The notes: generated from the letters alone by a model not told the origin. Positions 43,194 to 52,236 are shown, counted from the first letter of the stretch. The stretch: 64,000 nucleotides of DNA from Bacteroidales bacterium (GCA_017447265.1 JAFSOA010000001.1:248001-312000); one strand, 5' to 3'. Made by a program: numbers and translations.

Positions 43194-44571
43194 GAATCTC
43201 TTCCTCGCTGTCCTCGTCCAGCCGATTGTTCCAGAGATACTTTCGCGTTTCCCTGACAGCCACGCCGCTCAGCAGCAGGACGGACACCAGGTTGGGGATG
43301 GCCATGAACGCGTTGGCGATGTCCGCCAGGTTCCAGACCAGGGAAAGGCTCAATACGGAGCCGATGAAGACCGCCGCAATCCAGACGACGCGGTAGGCCG
43401 CGATCACGATCCTGGCTGCTTTCGTGTTGCGGCCGGCGAGATATTCCAGGGCGCGCTCACCGTAGTACGACCAGCCCAGGATCGTGGAGAACGCGAAGGT
43501 CAGGATGCCCACGGAGAGGATCAGCGGCCCGATATGGGGGATTTTCTCGAAGGCGGCCTTGGTAAGCGCGGCACCCTGCGTGCAGTCGATGTCGGGGTGT
43601 GCCACGATGCTGCTGACCACCACCAGGCCGGTGAGCGCGCAGACCACCACGGTGTCCCAGAATGTGCCGGTGGACGAGACGAGAGCCTGCCGTATCGGGT
43701 TGCGTGTCTGGGCGGCTGCGGCCACGATGGGCGCGGAGCCGAGGCCGGACTCGTTGGAGAAGAGACCGCGGGCAATACCGAAGCGGCAGGCCATCAGCAC
43801 GGTGGTGCCGATGAATCCGCCACCCGCCGCGCGGGCCGAGAAGGCAGAACGGAAGATCAGGTTGACGGTTTCCCCGAGGTGCTGCCAGTTGAGTCCCAGG
43901 ATCACCAGGCATCCGATGACGTAGAACCCTGCCATCACGGGCACGAGCGCGGAGCAGACCCGGGCGATGCCCTTCACGCCGAACACGATGACCAGCAGTA
44001 CCAGGACCGCCAGGACACCGCCCACGAGGTAGGGCGAGATATGATAGGTGTGGTTGAGGAGCAATGAGATGGAATTGGCCTGCACCGTGTTGCCGATGCC
44101 CAGGGAGGCGATGACGGTGAAAACGGCGAACAGGATTGCGAGCCATTTGGCATGGACGCCGCGCTCCAGGGCGAACATCGGTCCGCCGAGCATGCGGCCG
44201 TCCTGCGTCTTCACGCGATACTTGACCGCCAGAAAGCCTTCCGTGTATTTGGTGGCCATGCCGAAGAAGCCTGTGATCCAGCACCAGAACACCGCACCGG
44301 GGCCGCCCAGCGCGACGGCTGTGGCCACGCCGACGATGTTGCCGGTGCCAATGGTAGCCGCCAGGGCCGTGGCCAGCGCGGCGAACTGGCTGACGTCGCC
44401 GTGCGAGTGCTTGTCCTTGGTCACGGAGAGCCGGATGGCTTTGCCCACCCGGAACTGGGGAAAGCGGAGGCGGATGGTCATGAAGATATGGGTGCCCAGC
44501 AGAAGAATAATCATGGGCCAGCCCCAGACTGCCGTAGACAGCTTTTCGATCAGGCTCGCTAACGAATTCAT
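43183..44571 (-). CDS. AGCS-family sodium:alanine/glycine symporter
   Basis: A 462-residue carrier with about ten TM helices. Family blocks are ALATALAATIGTGNIVGVAT (~64-83), GGPGAVFWCWITGFFGMATK, GRMLGGPMFALERG and RGLFSNESGLGSAPIVAAAA (~275-294). It imports alanine or glycine with Na+. It ends with a cytoplasmic acidic tail (DEDSEEEIP). It is divergent from an S41 peptidase gene through a palindromic double promoter, so uptake of small amino acids may be co-regulated with peptide breakdown. The start is the ATG 20 nt from the box. Confidence 0.92.
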   Translation of the reverse strand: MNSLASLIEKLSTAVWGWPMIILLLGTHIFMTIRLRFPQFRVGKAIRLSVTKDKHSHGDVSQFAALATALAATIGTGNIVGVATAVALGGPGAVFWCWITGFFGMATKYTEGFLAVKYRVKTQDGRMLGGPMFALERGVHAKWLAILFAVFTVIASLGIGNTVQANSISLLLNHTYHISPYLVGGVLAVLVLLVIVFGVKGIARVCSALVPVMAGFYVIGCLVILGLNWQHLGETVNLIFRSAFSARAAGGGFIGTTVLMACRFGIARGLFSNESGLGSAPIVAAAAQTRNPIRQALVSSTGTFWDTVVVCALTGLVVVSSIVAHPDIDCTQGAALTKAAFEKIPHIGPLILSVGILTFAFSTILGWSYYGERALEYLAGRNTKAARIVIAAYRVVWIAAVFIGSVLSLSLVWNLADIANAFMAIPNLVSVLLLSGVAVRETRKYLWNNRLDEDSEEEIPTL

Positions 44572-44582
44572 CGGAAAAAATG

Positions 44583-44600
44583 TTATCTTTGCAAAGATAA
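44583..44600. promoter_or_regulatory. Palindromic bidirectional -7 element
   Basis: TTATCTTTGCAAAGATAA is a perfect 18-bp palindrome in which the two strands each present TATCTTTG. The plus box (44584-44591) faces the S41 peptidase gene (ATG at 44617) and the minus box (44599-44592) faces the symporter gene (ATG at 44571). Polymerase could not occupy both at once. Confidence 0.7.
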
Positions 44601-44616
44601 TAAAAAGAGACTGAAA

Positions 44617-46131
44617 ATGAAAGAGCATAAATGCTTCCGTTTCTGGCTTTTCCTGGCCCTTTTTCCGCTGCTCGCGGTCCTGCAGGGCTGCCCCGGTACG
44701 GACGATCCGCCTGTCAAGGATGAAGAGGCTGAGAAGATCGCGGCCGACCCCGACTACAAGGCCAAAGACTTCCTGCGCAAGGAATACATGGACGTGTACT
44801 ATTACTGGCAGGCTGATGTGAAGAACCGCAATACCGGCTACAAACCTTATGACTACGAAATCTACGATTTCTTTGACCGGATGCTCGACAGCCGGGACCA
44901 TTGGAGCTGGATGTGCGACAAGGAATACTACGTTTCCAGCGAGACCGGTGTGTATACCGGCACCTGGGGCGTCAGTCTCGCCCAGCCGGTTGATTTCGGC
45001 GACTACGGCATCCGTGTCCGCTACATCTATCCGGGCTCGCCCCTGGAGGCCTTCGGCGTGACCCGCGGCGCCTGGTTGACGCACATCAACGGCTACGACA
45101 TCTCGTCCATCAACAGCCAGGAAGACCTGGATTATTTCAACAACAATTTCAACAAGACGCCCCAGACCTTCACCTTCCGGCTGGCCAACGGCGTCGACAC
45201 GACCTTTACCGCTGCAAAAGCCGCCTCGCTGGCCACGCGGCCGGGCCTGATCACCCATATCTTCCAGCCCGGCGACGTTCCGGGCCTCACGGAGCCGGTG
45301 GGCTATTTCCACTATCTCTCCTTCCTGGCCAACTTCCTCGACGACATCGACAACGCCATGAAGACCCTGCACGACGCCGGCGTGAAGAAGGTCATCGTCG
45401 ACCTGCGCTACAACGGCGGCGGCGACTCACGCGCCAGCCAGCGCCTGATCGACTACCTGGCCCCGAAGTCGGCGGAAGGGAAGCCCTATGTCATCCGGCA
45501 CCACAACAGTTACCTGCAATCGCTGAGCGACTCCTACAGCGATGCGAAGAATACCTATTCCATCATCTCTTCCACGCGGCCTGACGACGCTGACAGCCGT
45601 GCGGCCTGGGACAAGGTCTACCCGAACCGTCTCGATCTGGATGCCATCTATTTCATCACCGGCGGCGGTTCGGCTTCGGCCAGCGAAATGGTGATGAACG
45701 GCCTGCGGCCGTTCTTCGGAGACAAACTGCAGATGGTGGGCGGCCAGACCTACGGCAAGCCCAACGGCATGTACGTGTTCATCTACCCTGGAAGCGACAG
45801 CGACTACGACCGCTTTTATGCGGATGATTTCTCACGGCTCAAATGGGTTTTCCTGCCCATCTGCTTCTATAACATGAACGGAAGCCTCGAGCCGATTCCC
45901 GACAAGGGCTTTACGCCGGACAACGCCCGTCCCGACGACGTATATCACGATTTCGGCCCGAATGAAGACCTCATCAATGCCTGCCTGACCCGTATCGCCA
46001 CGGGCCGCTATCCGGAGTTGACCAATGTCAGCACCAAGGCGGCGGGCAGGACGGGCGTCAGGATGCGTTTGGAGGAGGATGAGCCCGGTTATGGCCGCTA
46101 TGTCGTTCGAAAACGGGAGTTTTCGGAATAG
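44617..46131 (+). CDS. S41-family lipoprotein peptidase
   Basis: A 504-residue lipoprotein (signal FWLFLALFPLLAVLQGC). After a helical N-terminal domain it has a PDZ-like domain (~120-205; GIRVRYIYPGSPLEAFGV, WLTHINGYDI). The S41 core follows: KKVIVDLRYNGGGDSRASQR (~255-275) and ITGGGSASASEMVMNGL with the catalytic Ser (~350). Large S41 lipoproteins in Bacteroidetes are outer-membrane peptidases of unknown substrate. The gene is followed by an AT-rich gap with no obvious terminator before the histone-like gene. Its promoter is half of the palindromic element. Confidence 0.88.
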   Translation: MKEHKCFRFWLFLALFPLLAVLQGCPGTDDPPVKDEEAEKIAADPDYKAKDFLRKEYMDVYYYWQADVKNRNTGYKPYDYEIYDFFDRMLDSRDHWSWMCDKEYYVSSETGVYTGTWGVSLAQPVDFGDYGIRVRYIYPGSPLEAFGVTRGAWLTHINGYDISSINSQEDLDYFNNNFNKTPQTFTFRLANGVDTTFTAAKAASLATRPGLITHIFQPGDVPGLTEPVGYFHYLSFLANFLDDIDNAMKTLHDAGVKKVIVDLRYNGGGDSRASQRLIDYLAPKSAEGKPYVIRHHNSYLQSLSDSYSDAKNTYSIISSTRPDDADSRAAWDKVYPNRLDLDAIYFITGGGSASASEMVMNGLRPFFGDKLQMVGGQTYGKPNGMYVFIYPGSDSDYDRFYADDFSRLKWVFLPICFYNMNGSLEPIPDKGFTPDNARPDDVYHDFGPNEDLINACLTRIATGRYPELTNVSTKAAGRTGVRMRLEEDEPGYGRYVVRKREFSE

Positions 46132-46259
46132 TTTTAAGATTTTTTATCTTTTTTTAATAAAGATTTGCATAGTCGATTTTTTCTTTATATCTTCGTAACC
46201 AGTTAATTAGAGAAAAAAATTCTTACCTATTTCTATTAATAATTAATTCTAAAACCACC

Positions 46260-46433
46260 ATGAAAGAACTTCTTGAAAAGATCAATGCTGAGATCGCAGC
46301 ATTCCAGGCCAACGCCAACCTGCAGGTGACCAAGGGTAACAAAGCCGCCGGCACCCGTGCTCGCAAGAACGCGCTGGAAATCACGAAGATGATGAAAGAG
46401 TTCAGAAAAGTTTCCGTGGAAGCAGCCAAATAG
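46260..46433 (+). CDS. Histone H1-like small basic protein
   Basis: A 57-residue protein starting MKELLEKINAEIAAFQANA, with GNKAAGTRARKNALEITKMM in the middle and KEFRKVSVEAAK at the end. It matches the Bacteroides histone-H1-like (Hc1-related) proteins, which are small, abundant DNA-binding proteins. It is followed by a strong terminator. A box-like TATCTTCG at 46188-46195 may be its promoter, with a leader of ~60 nt that is unusually A/T-rich (TTCTATTAATAATTAATTC). Confidence 0.85.
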   Translation: MKELLEKINAEIAAFQANANLQVTKGNKAAGTRARKNALEITKMMKEFRKVSVEAAK

Positions 46434-46452
46434 TTTTCCCGCTTTCTGAATA

Positions 46453-46483
46453 AAAAGGGGCCGCCTTTGAGCGGCCCTTTTTT
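46453..46483 (+). terminator. Rho-independent terminator after the histone-like gene
   Basis: GGGCCGC (46458-46464) and GCGGCCC (46471-46477) form a 7-bp stem extended by A-T pairs, with loop CTTTGA, followed by six T. It ends 3 nt before the Hsp15 gene, which therefore needs its own promoter or read-through. Confidence 0.85.
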
Positions 46484-46486
46484 GCC

Positions 46487-46882
46487 ATGGACGCTGTCAG
46501 AATCGATAAATTCCTCTGGGCCATCCGGGTCTACAAGACCCGCACCGACGCCACCGATGCCTGCAAGGGCGGCAAAGTGACGGTGGGCGGTGCCGACGTC
46601 AAGCCGGCACGCGAAGTGAAGGCGGGCGACGTGATCACTGTCCGCAAAGGCCCCATTCTCTATACCTATAAAGTCTTGGCCCCGCTTGAGAAGCGCGTGG
46701 GCGCGAAGGATGTGCCGCGTTTTGCCGAGAACCTCACGCCGCAGAGCGAGCTTGACAAACTGCACGCGCCGGTGGAAACCTTTTTCATCCGTCGCGACCG
46801 GGGAGCCGGCCGCCCGACGAAGAAGGAACGCCGCGACATGGAGTCGCTCTACGATTCTTTCTTTGAGGAAGAAGAAGACTGA
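46487..46882 (+). CDS. hslR: Hsp15-like S4-domain RNA-binding protein
   Basis: A 131-residue protein. An S4 domain opens it (VRIDKFLWAIRVYKTRTDAT, then GGKVTVGGADVKPAREVKAG, ~5-55) and a basic C-terminal part follows (RRDRGAGRPTKKERRDMESL). Hsp15 recycles stalled 50S subunits carrying peptidyl-tRNA. The convergent peptidyl-tRNA hydrolase gene overlaps its last 34 bp, so two ribosome-rescue functions share their 3' ends. No -7 box is visible in the 3 nt after the terminator; the promoter may lie within or before it. Confidence 0.85.
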   Translation: MDAVRIDKFLWAIRVYKTRTDATDACKGGKVTVGGADVKPAREVKAGDVITVRKGPILYTYKVLAPLEKRVGAKDVPRFAENLTPQSELDKLHAPVETFFIRRDRGAGRPTKKERRDMESLYDSFFEEEED

Positions 46883-47472
46883 TCCGGGGAAGGCGGATCA
46901 GCGGGCTTGCTGCGGTTGAACTGCGTCATGGCCCGGTCGATACCTTCCGTTGCGTAGCATTTGATGGCAGCTACAGCGCGCTCCAGCACTTCGGGCAGGG
47001 CGCGTTTTTCTTCGAGCAGCAGTTCTCCCAGCACAAAATCCACCTGGTGACCTTCGGCGAAGCCTCCGTTGCCCGTTCCGATGCGGAGGCGGGCGTAGTC
47101 GTCGCTCACCAGTTCATAATCGATGCTCTTGAGGCCGTTGTGTCCGCCGGCGGAGCCGCGCTTGCGCAGGCGCAGCGTGCCGAAGGGAATGGCGAAATCA
47201 TCGACCACCACCAGCAGGTTTTCCTGCGGGATCCTGGTCTTCTGCAGCCAGTAGCGGACGGCCTTGCCGCTGAGGTTCATGTAGGTGGAGGGCTTCAGCA
47301 GGGTGAATTTGCGCCCCTTGAAAGAGATGTCGGCGGTGGCCCCGTAACGGCCCGTCGTAAAAACAGCATTGGATGCCTGAGCCCAGGCATCCAATACCAT
47401 AAATCCCATGTTGTGGCGGGTGGCGGCGTATTCCTCGCCGATGTTGCCCAGTCCGACCACAAGGTAGTTCAT
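46849..47472 (-). CDS. pth: Peptidyl-tRNA hydrolase
   Basis: A 207-residue enzyme. The N-terminus VVGLGNIGEEYAATRHNMGF includes the catalytic His (~20) and Asn. LLKPSTYMNLSGKAVRYWL, NLLVVVDDFAIPFGTLRLR and RGSAGGHNGLKSI follow. It frees tRNA from peptidyl-tRNA drop-off products. A Ser-rich tail (SPDQSSSSSKKES) extends past the usual end and is the part that overlaps hslR. It follows rplY by 11 nt on the same strand, a conserved pairing. Confidence 0.94.
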   Translation of the reverse strand: MNYLVVGLGNIGEEYAATRHNMGFMVLDAWAQASNAVFTTGRYGATADISFKGRKFTLLKPSTYMNLSGKAVRYWLQKTRIPQENLLVVVDDFAIPFGTLRLRKRGSAGGHNGLKSIDYELVSDDYARLRIGTGNGGFAEGHQVDFVLGELLLEEKRALPEVLERAVAAIKCYATEGIDRAMTQFNRSKPADPPSPDQSSSSSKKES

Positions 47473-47483
47473 AGGAGAAGAGA

Positions 47484-48068
47484 CTATTCAGCAGCCGGCG
47501 TCTCGGCAGCGGCGGCGTTGGAGTTGCGGGTCGCACGGACGGCGCAAACCAGCGTACCCTTCGGCGAAACGATCTGGAAGCCGTCGTATTTGAGGTCGGC
47601 AGCGTTGATCTGTTTGCCCAGGCCGAGTTCGGTGATGTCGACAGGAAGTTCGTCGGGGAGGTTCTCGATCTGGCCGCAGACTTTGAGCTTGCGGGTCGGA
47701 ACGTTGAGCTTGCCGCCCTGGCGGACACCGATGGAGTTGCCGGTGATCTTGATGGGCACGTCGATGGTGACGGGCTTTTTCGGGTCGAGGGCCAGGAAGT
47801 CCACGTGCAGGGCACGGTCGGTCACAGGGTGATACTGGATCGCCTGGAGAACGGCCTGATGCCGGGTGCCTTCGATGTCGAGGTCCACGATGTGGGAGTA
47901 CGGAGTGTGGGTAAGGCCCTTGAGTTCCTTCTCGTCAACCGAGAAAGAGACATTCTCTACGCCCGCGCCGTAGATGACGCAAGGAACGCGATCTTCTTTG
48001 CGGACGCTCTTGACGTCAGCCTTCTTGCCGGTAATTCTCTTCTTACCTTTGAGTTCGAAATGTTTCAT
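47484..48068 (-). CDS. rplY: 50S ribosomal protein L25 (CTC form)
   Basis: A 194-residue L25/TL5 protein: an N-terminal 5S-rRNA-binding domain (GKKADVKSVRKEDRVPCVIYG, CTC-type) and a longer C-terminal beta domain (DVPIKITGNSIGVRQGGKLN, then DLPDEL-type LPVDITELGLGKQINAADLK). The end is rich in Ala (SNAAAAETPAAE). It precedes pth on the same strand. The 80-nt leader contains a 7-bp hairpin described separately. Confidence 0.94.
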   Translation of the reverse strand: MKHFELKGKKRITGKKADVKSVRKEDRVPCVIYGAGVENVSFSVDEKELKGLTHTPYSHIVDLDIEGTRHQAVLQAIQYHPVTDRALHVDFLALDPKKPVTIDVPIKITGNSIGVRQGGKLNVPTRKLKVCGQIENLPDELPVDITELGLGKQINAADLKYDGFQIVSPKGTLVCAVRATRNSNAAAAETPAAE

Positions 48069-48095
48069 TTTCTTTGTTTTAAAATGTGTTACTCA

Positions 48096-48114
48096 AGCCG
48101 GATCGGGTCCGGCT
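48096..48114 (-). promoter_or_regulatory. Leader hairpin of rplY
   Basis: AGCCGGA and TCCGGCT form a perfect 7-bp stem with a 5-nt loop in the rplY 5' leader, ~30 nt before the ATG. A ribosomal-protein leader fold for autogenous control is possible. No poly-U follows, so it is not a terminator. Confidence 0.5.
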
Positions 48115-48152
48115 CCCATTGCACCAAAAGGTTTCCCTTTTTCAGCGGACCG

Positions 48153-48160
48153 CAAAGATA
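48153..48160 (-). promoter_or_regulatory. -7 box of rplY-pth
   Basis: TATCTTTG on the minus strand. The implied leader to rplY is about 80 nt and contains the hairpin at 48096-48114. Confidence 0.6.
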
Positions 48161-48192
48161 TGATTTTTTTTTGTGGATACCAATTAATTGCA

Positions 48193-48200
48193 TATATTTG
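48193..48200 (+). promoter_or_regulatory. -7 box of the rubrerythrin gene
   Basis: TATATTTG with an A/T-rich upstream region; implied leader ~45 nt, also A/T-rich. Confidence 0.58.
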
Positions 48201-48250
48201 TACTAGATTATAAAAATTCTAAATTAAAAAAATATTTAAAACACAACAGT

Positions 48251-48805
48251 ATGAAAAAGAAATGGATCTGCACGGTGTGCGGTTATGTACACGAAGGCCC
48301 TGAGGCCCCTGAGAAATGTCCTGTCTGCAAGGCCTCGAAAGAGAAATTCAATGAAGTGGTCGAGAGCGAAGGCGGACTGACCTTTGTCGACGAACACGTG
48401 ATCGGCGTGGCGAAAGGCTGCGACCCCGAAGTCTGGAAAGGACTGCAGGATCACTTCCGCGGGGAGTGCTCCGAGGTAGGTATGTATCTGGCGATGAGCC
48501 GTCAGGCCGACCGCGAAGGCTATCCCGAAGTGGCCGATGCGTTCCGCCGCTATGCCTTCGAAGAGGCCGACCATGCCGCCCGTATCGCCGAGATGCTCGG
48601 TGAAGTGGTATGGGACACCAAGACCAACCTGAAAAAACGCATGGAAGCCGAGGCCGGTGCCTGCGAAGGCAAGAAAGCCATCGCCACCCGCGCCAAACAG
48701 CTGGGCTACGACGCCATCCACGACTCCGTCCACGAGATGGCCAAAGACGAAGCCCGCCACGGCAAAGGCTTCGAGGGTCTTTATAATCGCTATTTCAAGA
48801 AATAG
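48251..48805 (+). CDS. Reverse rubrerythrin-type peroxidase
   Basis: A 184-residue protein with the rubredoxin domain at the N-terminus ([12 protein letters not shown] and EKCPVCKAS) and the di-iron ferritin-like domain after it ([50 protein letters not shown]). This order marks the 'reverse' form, which reduces H2O2 in anaerobes. The start is the ATG reading MKKKWICT; the leader is A/T-rich. A family 2 element begins 13 bp after its stop. Confidence 0.92.
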   Translation: MKKKWICTVCGYVHEGPEAPEKCPVCKASKEKFNEVVESEGGLTFVDEHVIGVAKGCDPEVWKGLQDHFRGECSEVGMYLAMSRQADREGYPEVADAFRRYAFEEADHAARIAEMLGEVVWDTKTNLKKRMEAEAGACEGKKAIATRAKQLGYDAIHDSVHEMAKDEARHGKGFEGLYNRYFKK

Positions 48806-48818
48806 CGATTGCTGGTAT

Positions 48819-48926
48819 TTGGGGACGAAACCGCTGATTATCAGCTGATTGTTAGAAATTGCCCTCCCCCTGCAAGGGGAGGGCAATTTTGCATAAATCA
48901 TTAAGGATCAATCAGAAATCCTCCAG
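48819..48926. repeat. Family 2 palindromic element, copy C (108 bp)
   Basis: The central hairpin AAATTGCCCTCCCC (48856-48869) pairs with 48876-48889 across a 6-nt loop. The right outer motif CTCCAG is at 48921-48926. The left outer motif has decayed (TTGGGG where others have CTGGAG). The extra base relative to the other copies is in the loop; both 33-nt spacers are kept. It lies between the rubrerythrin gene and the M49 peptidase gene, where it could also stop transcription. Confidence 0.78.
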
Positions 48927-48934
48927 CTGGCCAA

Positions 48935-50935
48935 TTACAGCGTGCGGTACTGTTTGCCGTACTGAAGCTGCTGCTGGAGGAAGTCGTCGCCGTAGACCAC
49001 TTGATAGTCGACGACCTTGCCATCCTTGACCACCGGTACGATGTCGGGATTGATGAAGCCGCGGTAGGGCTTCAGGCCGAGGCTGGCGTAGCGCTCGAGA
49101 ACCTCTTTGTGCAGTTCGGGATCGATGTTGACCGCGTATTTCTGGACCAGGGCCTTGCCGGCTTCATAGTCGCCTTCCGACTTGATGCGCTGGATTTCGG
49201 CGAGAAGTTCGCCGAAGAGACCGCGCAGTTTCTCGAAGTCGTTGATCACGAAATACGTCTTGCCGTCGCGGACTTTCTTTTCGATCACGTTGTCGGCCTG
49301 GCCGTGCTCATAGCACCAGTCGGCGATGAGTTTGCGGTTCTGCATGTGGGCTTCGGTATTCTGCTTGCCCAGTTCCACGCGGCTGAACTGCGTCATGATG
49401 CCGTTGCGGATGTAGCTCATGTAGGAGGCTTTGTAAGCTTCGGGGCTGTCCAGCAGGCCCAGTTCCACAAGCTTCGGATCAGCCATGTAGTAGAGACCGA
49501 AGAGGTCCGCACGGGCTTCTTCCAGCGTGGAGGTAAACTCCTTCAACGCATTGGCCGGGGTGCCGGGAAGCAGCTGGCCGGAGCCATGGCCGAGGCATTC
49601 GTGCAGGTCGGTGTGCAGGTTGTCGGTGACGTTGCCATATTGCTTGCAGAGATCGATTTCGGCCTGGTCCCAGGCGAATTCCGAAAGGACGCTCTTCGGA
49701 CGCTGCTCCGATGCGAGGGCGTAGGCATCCGTGATGTTGGCGATGGTCACGGACTTGGAACCGTGTTCCTTGCGGATCCAGTCGGCGTTCGGCAGGTTGA
49801 TGCCGATGGCCGTAGCGGGATAGTTGTCACCGGCGATGACCGCGACATTGATGACTTTGGCCGAGACGCCTTTCACCTCTTTCTTCTTGAAACGGGGGTC
49901 GATCGGGGAGTGGTCCTCGAACCACTGGGCGTTGCCGCTGATGAGTTCCGTCCGCTTCGAGGCCTCGCGGTCGCGGAAGTTGACGATGCCTTCCCACGAA
50001 GCCTTGCGGCCGAGCGGATCGTCGTAATCCTCGATGAAGCCGTTCACGAAGTCCACGTTGCTCTGCGTGTCGCCGACCCAGGTGATGTTGTACTGGTCCC
50101 ACATCCGAAGGTCACCGGTCCTGTAGTATTCGATGAGCTCGTCGATGTATTTCTTCTGGATATCGTTCTCGGCCACTTCGCGGGCAGCCTCGAGGTGCCC
50201 GATGATGGTCTTGATGGCCGGACCGTAGAGACCGTCGGCCCGCCAGGGCAGTTCGACGATCCTGCCGTCTTTCTTCACCAGCTTGCTGTTGAGGCCGTAG
50301 CTGATGGGGTGCGGATCGTCCGGGTCTTCCATCTTTGCATAGAAGTCGTTGACTTCCTGAGCCGTGACGCCGTCATAGAAGTTTACGGCGGAAGCCTGCA
50401 CGAGGTCCTTGTCCGTGCCCTGGTACTGCAGGGTCGGATAGAGGTCCGGATTGAAGATCACTTCGAGAAGACCGGCCGTACGTTCCGGGTCGGCGCCCAC
50501 GGCTTGTGCCAGTGATGCGAAATAGTCGCGGCTGCAGCCGGGAAGAATCTTGTCGTTGGCATAGTGATGATGAATGCCGTTGCTGAAGAAAACGCGCTTG
50601 GCATAGACCAGAAAGGCATCCCACGCTTCGCCATTGCGCTCTCCTTTGTAATCCTCAAGGATATTCTCGAGCAGATGGCGGATTTCGAGGTTGTAGGCAA
50701 AGTTCTGGTCCCAGGTAATGTCACGGCCCGACTTGGCCGCTTCGCACAGATGATAGATGTATTCCTTCTGCTGAAGGGTGAGGTCTTCCCAGCCGGGAAT
50801 CTGGTAGCGGAGCACTTCGATGTCCGCGAATTCGTCGATGGAATACTTGAACTGGGGGTCTCCGGTCTTCGATCCGCAGGATGTCAGCACCAGGCCCAGT
50901 CCGCCGGCAATGATCATGGCTTTGATAAGTCTCAT
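48935..50935 (-). CDS. M49-family peptidase (dipeptidyl peptidase III-like) lipoprotein
   Basis: A 666-residue protein with a lipoprotein signal (IIAGGLGLVLTSC). The zinc site is HECLGHGSGQLLPG (the HExxGH form of M49, ~443) and EEARADLFGLYYM supplies the second ligand (~475). DPP III removes dipeptides from peptide N-termini; here it should act in the periplasm or at the outer membrane. The start is the ATG reading MRLIKAM, after a -7 box at 50985-50978. It is divergent from the clostripain-like gene, and the two would cooperate on peptides. Confidence 0.88.
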   Translation of the reverse strand: MRLIKAMIIAGGLGLVLTSCGSKTGDPQFKYSIDEFADIEVLRYQIPGWEDLTLQQKEYIYHLCEAAKSGRDITWDQNFAYNLEIRHLLENILEDYKGERNGEAWDAFLVYAKRVFFSNGIHHHYANDKILPGCSRDYFASLAQAVGADPERTAGLLEVIFNPDLYPTLQYQGTDKDLVQASAVNFYDGVTAQEVNDFYAKMEDPDDPHPISYGLNSKLVKKDGRIVELPWRADGLYGPAIKTIIGHLEAAREVAENDIQKKYIDELIEYYRTGDLRMWDQYNITWVGDTQSNVDFVNGFIEDYDDPLGRKASWEGIVNFRDREASKRTELISGNAQWFEDHSPIDPRFKKKEVKGVSAKVINVAVIAGDNYPATAIGINLPNADWIRKEHGSKSVTIANITDAYALASEQRPKSVLSEFAWDQAEIDLCKQYGNVTDNLHTDLHECLGHGSGQLLPGTPANALKEFTSTLEEARADLFGLYYMADPKLVELGLLDSPEAYKASYMSYIRNGIMTQFSRVELGKQNTEAHMQNRKLIADWCYEHGQADNVIEKKVRDGKTYFVINDFEKLRGLFGELLAEIQRIKSEGDYEAGKALVQKYAVNIDPELHKEVLERYASLGLKPYRGFINPDIVPVVKDGKVVDYQVVYGDDFLQQQLQYGKQYRTL

Positions 50936-50977
50936 ATAAAGGGTAGATATTATTGTGCTTGGCACGGTTTTGCTTGA

Positions 50978-50985
50978 CAAAGATA
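50978..50985 (-). promoter_or_regulatory. -7 box of the M49 peptidase gene
   Basis: TATCTTTG on the minus strand, leader ~38 nt. Confidence 0.57.
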
Positions 50986-51030
50986 GGGATTTTTTGTAGC
51001 ATTGTATTTTGTTCTGATGAATTGAGCCGT

Positions 51031-52236
51031 ATGATGAAACGTATGATTCTCCTGTTGTGCGCGTTGCTGTGCCTGACGGCCTGCGACCGTGACGAGCGTC
51101 TGGCCAAGGACCGGCAGATGCTGCTGGTGTATTTTGCCGGCAACAACTCGCTTGCGGCAGAAGGCGCCAGCGACTACAACAGCATCAAGCAGAACTGGCT
51201 TCCGACCACCCGCGGCAGTGAAAAAGTAATGCTGGTCTTCCACCATTTCAAGGATGAAACGCCGGTTCTGGTGCGCCTGTCCAAAGATCGCCGGGGCAAC
51301 ACGGTGGAAGATATCATCAAGGAATACCCCTTCAACACCCATTCTGCCGACGCCAGGACGCTCGAAACGGTGCTGGCCGACGCCGAAGCGGCCTGGCCGT
51401 CCGCCCACCACGGCATTGTGCTCTGGTCGCACGGCAGCGGGTTCCTGCCGCCCGGCTACTACATCAATCCCCAGGAACGCGCCAAAGGCGATCCTGTATC
51501 GGAGGAGGCCGATCCCTATGCCTTTCTGGTCAAGGCGGGGGGCGACGGCCTCAAGAGTTTCGCCCAGGACGAAGAACAGAACATTGAGATGGACCTGATC
51601 GACCTGCGCAAGGCTCTCTCCCGTTTCCACTACGATTTCATTGCCTTCGACTGCTGCCTGATGGCCAATGTGGAATTGGCCTATGAACTGCGCAACACCA
51701 GCGACTACCTGATTTTTTCGCCCACGGAGATCATGTCCGACGGATTTCCCTATGACGTCATGGTGCAGACCATTTTCAGCCAGCAGCCCGAAGCCGCCAT
51801 GCGCAGCATCGCCCAAAGCTACATGGCCCACTATCGCTCCTTCTCCGGCGTGTATGCCTCGGCTACCATCAGCGTGGTCCGCACCGCCGGCATGCAGGCG
51901 CTGGCCAATGCTTGCCAGACGGTTTTCCGCAACCACCAGGACCAGATCCTCATGCTCGACCGGAGTCACGTACAACCGTATTTCCGCTACAACAAGCACT
52001 GGTTCTACGACATCGACGACTTCGTGCAGCAGGTGGCCGACGACAGCGAGTACCAGGCGTTCAACCGGGCCCTCAACCAGGCCGTCATCTACCGGGACGC
52101 CACCGACTACTTCCTGGACCTGGAGATTTCACACTATTCGGGCCTCAGCATCTACATACCGAGGCGCGAATACACGGTGCTCAACAATTACTACAAGACC
52201 CTTGCCTGGAACCAGGCGACGGGGCTGGTGCAGTAG
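51031..52236 (+). CDS. Clostripain-like (C11) cysteine peptidase lipoprotein
   Basis: A 401-residue protein with a short lipoprotein signal (ILLLCALLCLTAC). The C11 dyad is HGIVLWSHGSGF (His ~134) and FDCCLMANVELAYEL (Cys ~207). Clostripain-like enzymes cut after Arg or Lys, and in gut Bacteroidetes some activate toxins or other proteins. A second ATG 3 nt downstream is an equal start candidate. It is divergent from the M49 gene. No clean -7 box is seen. A family 2 element starts 24 bp after its stop. Confidence 0.86.
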   Translation: MMKRMILLLCALLCLTACDRDERLAKDRQMLLVYFAGNNSLAAEGASDYNSIKQNWLPTTRGSEKVMLVFHHFKDETPVLVRLSKDRRGNTVEDIIKEYPFNTHSADARTLETVLADAEAAWPSAHHGIVLWSHGSGFLPPGYYINPQERAKGDPVSEEADPYAFLVKAGGDGLKSFAQDEEQNIEMDLIDLRKALSRFHYDFIAFDCCLMANVELAYELRNTSDYLIFSPTEIMSDGFPYDVMVQTIFSQQPEAAMRSIAQSYMAHYRSFSGVYASATISVVRTAGMQALANACQTVFRNHQDQILMLDRSHVQPYFRYNKHWFYDIDDFVQQVADDSEYQAFNRALNQAVIYRDATDYFLDLEISHYSGLSIYIPRREYTVLNNYYKTLAWNQATGLVQ

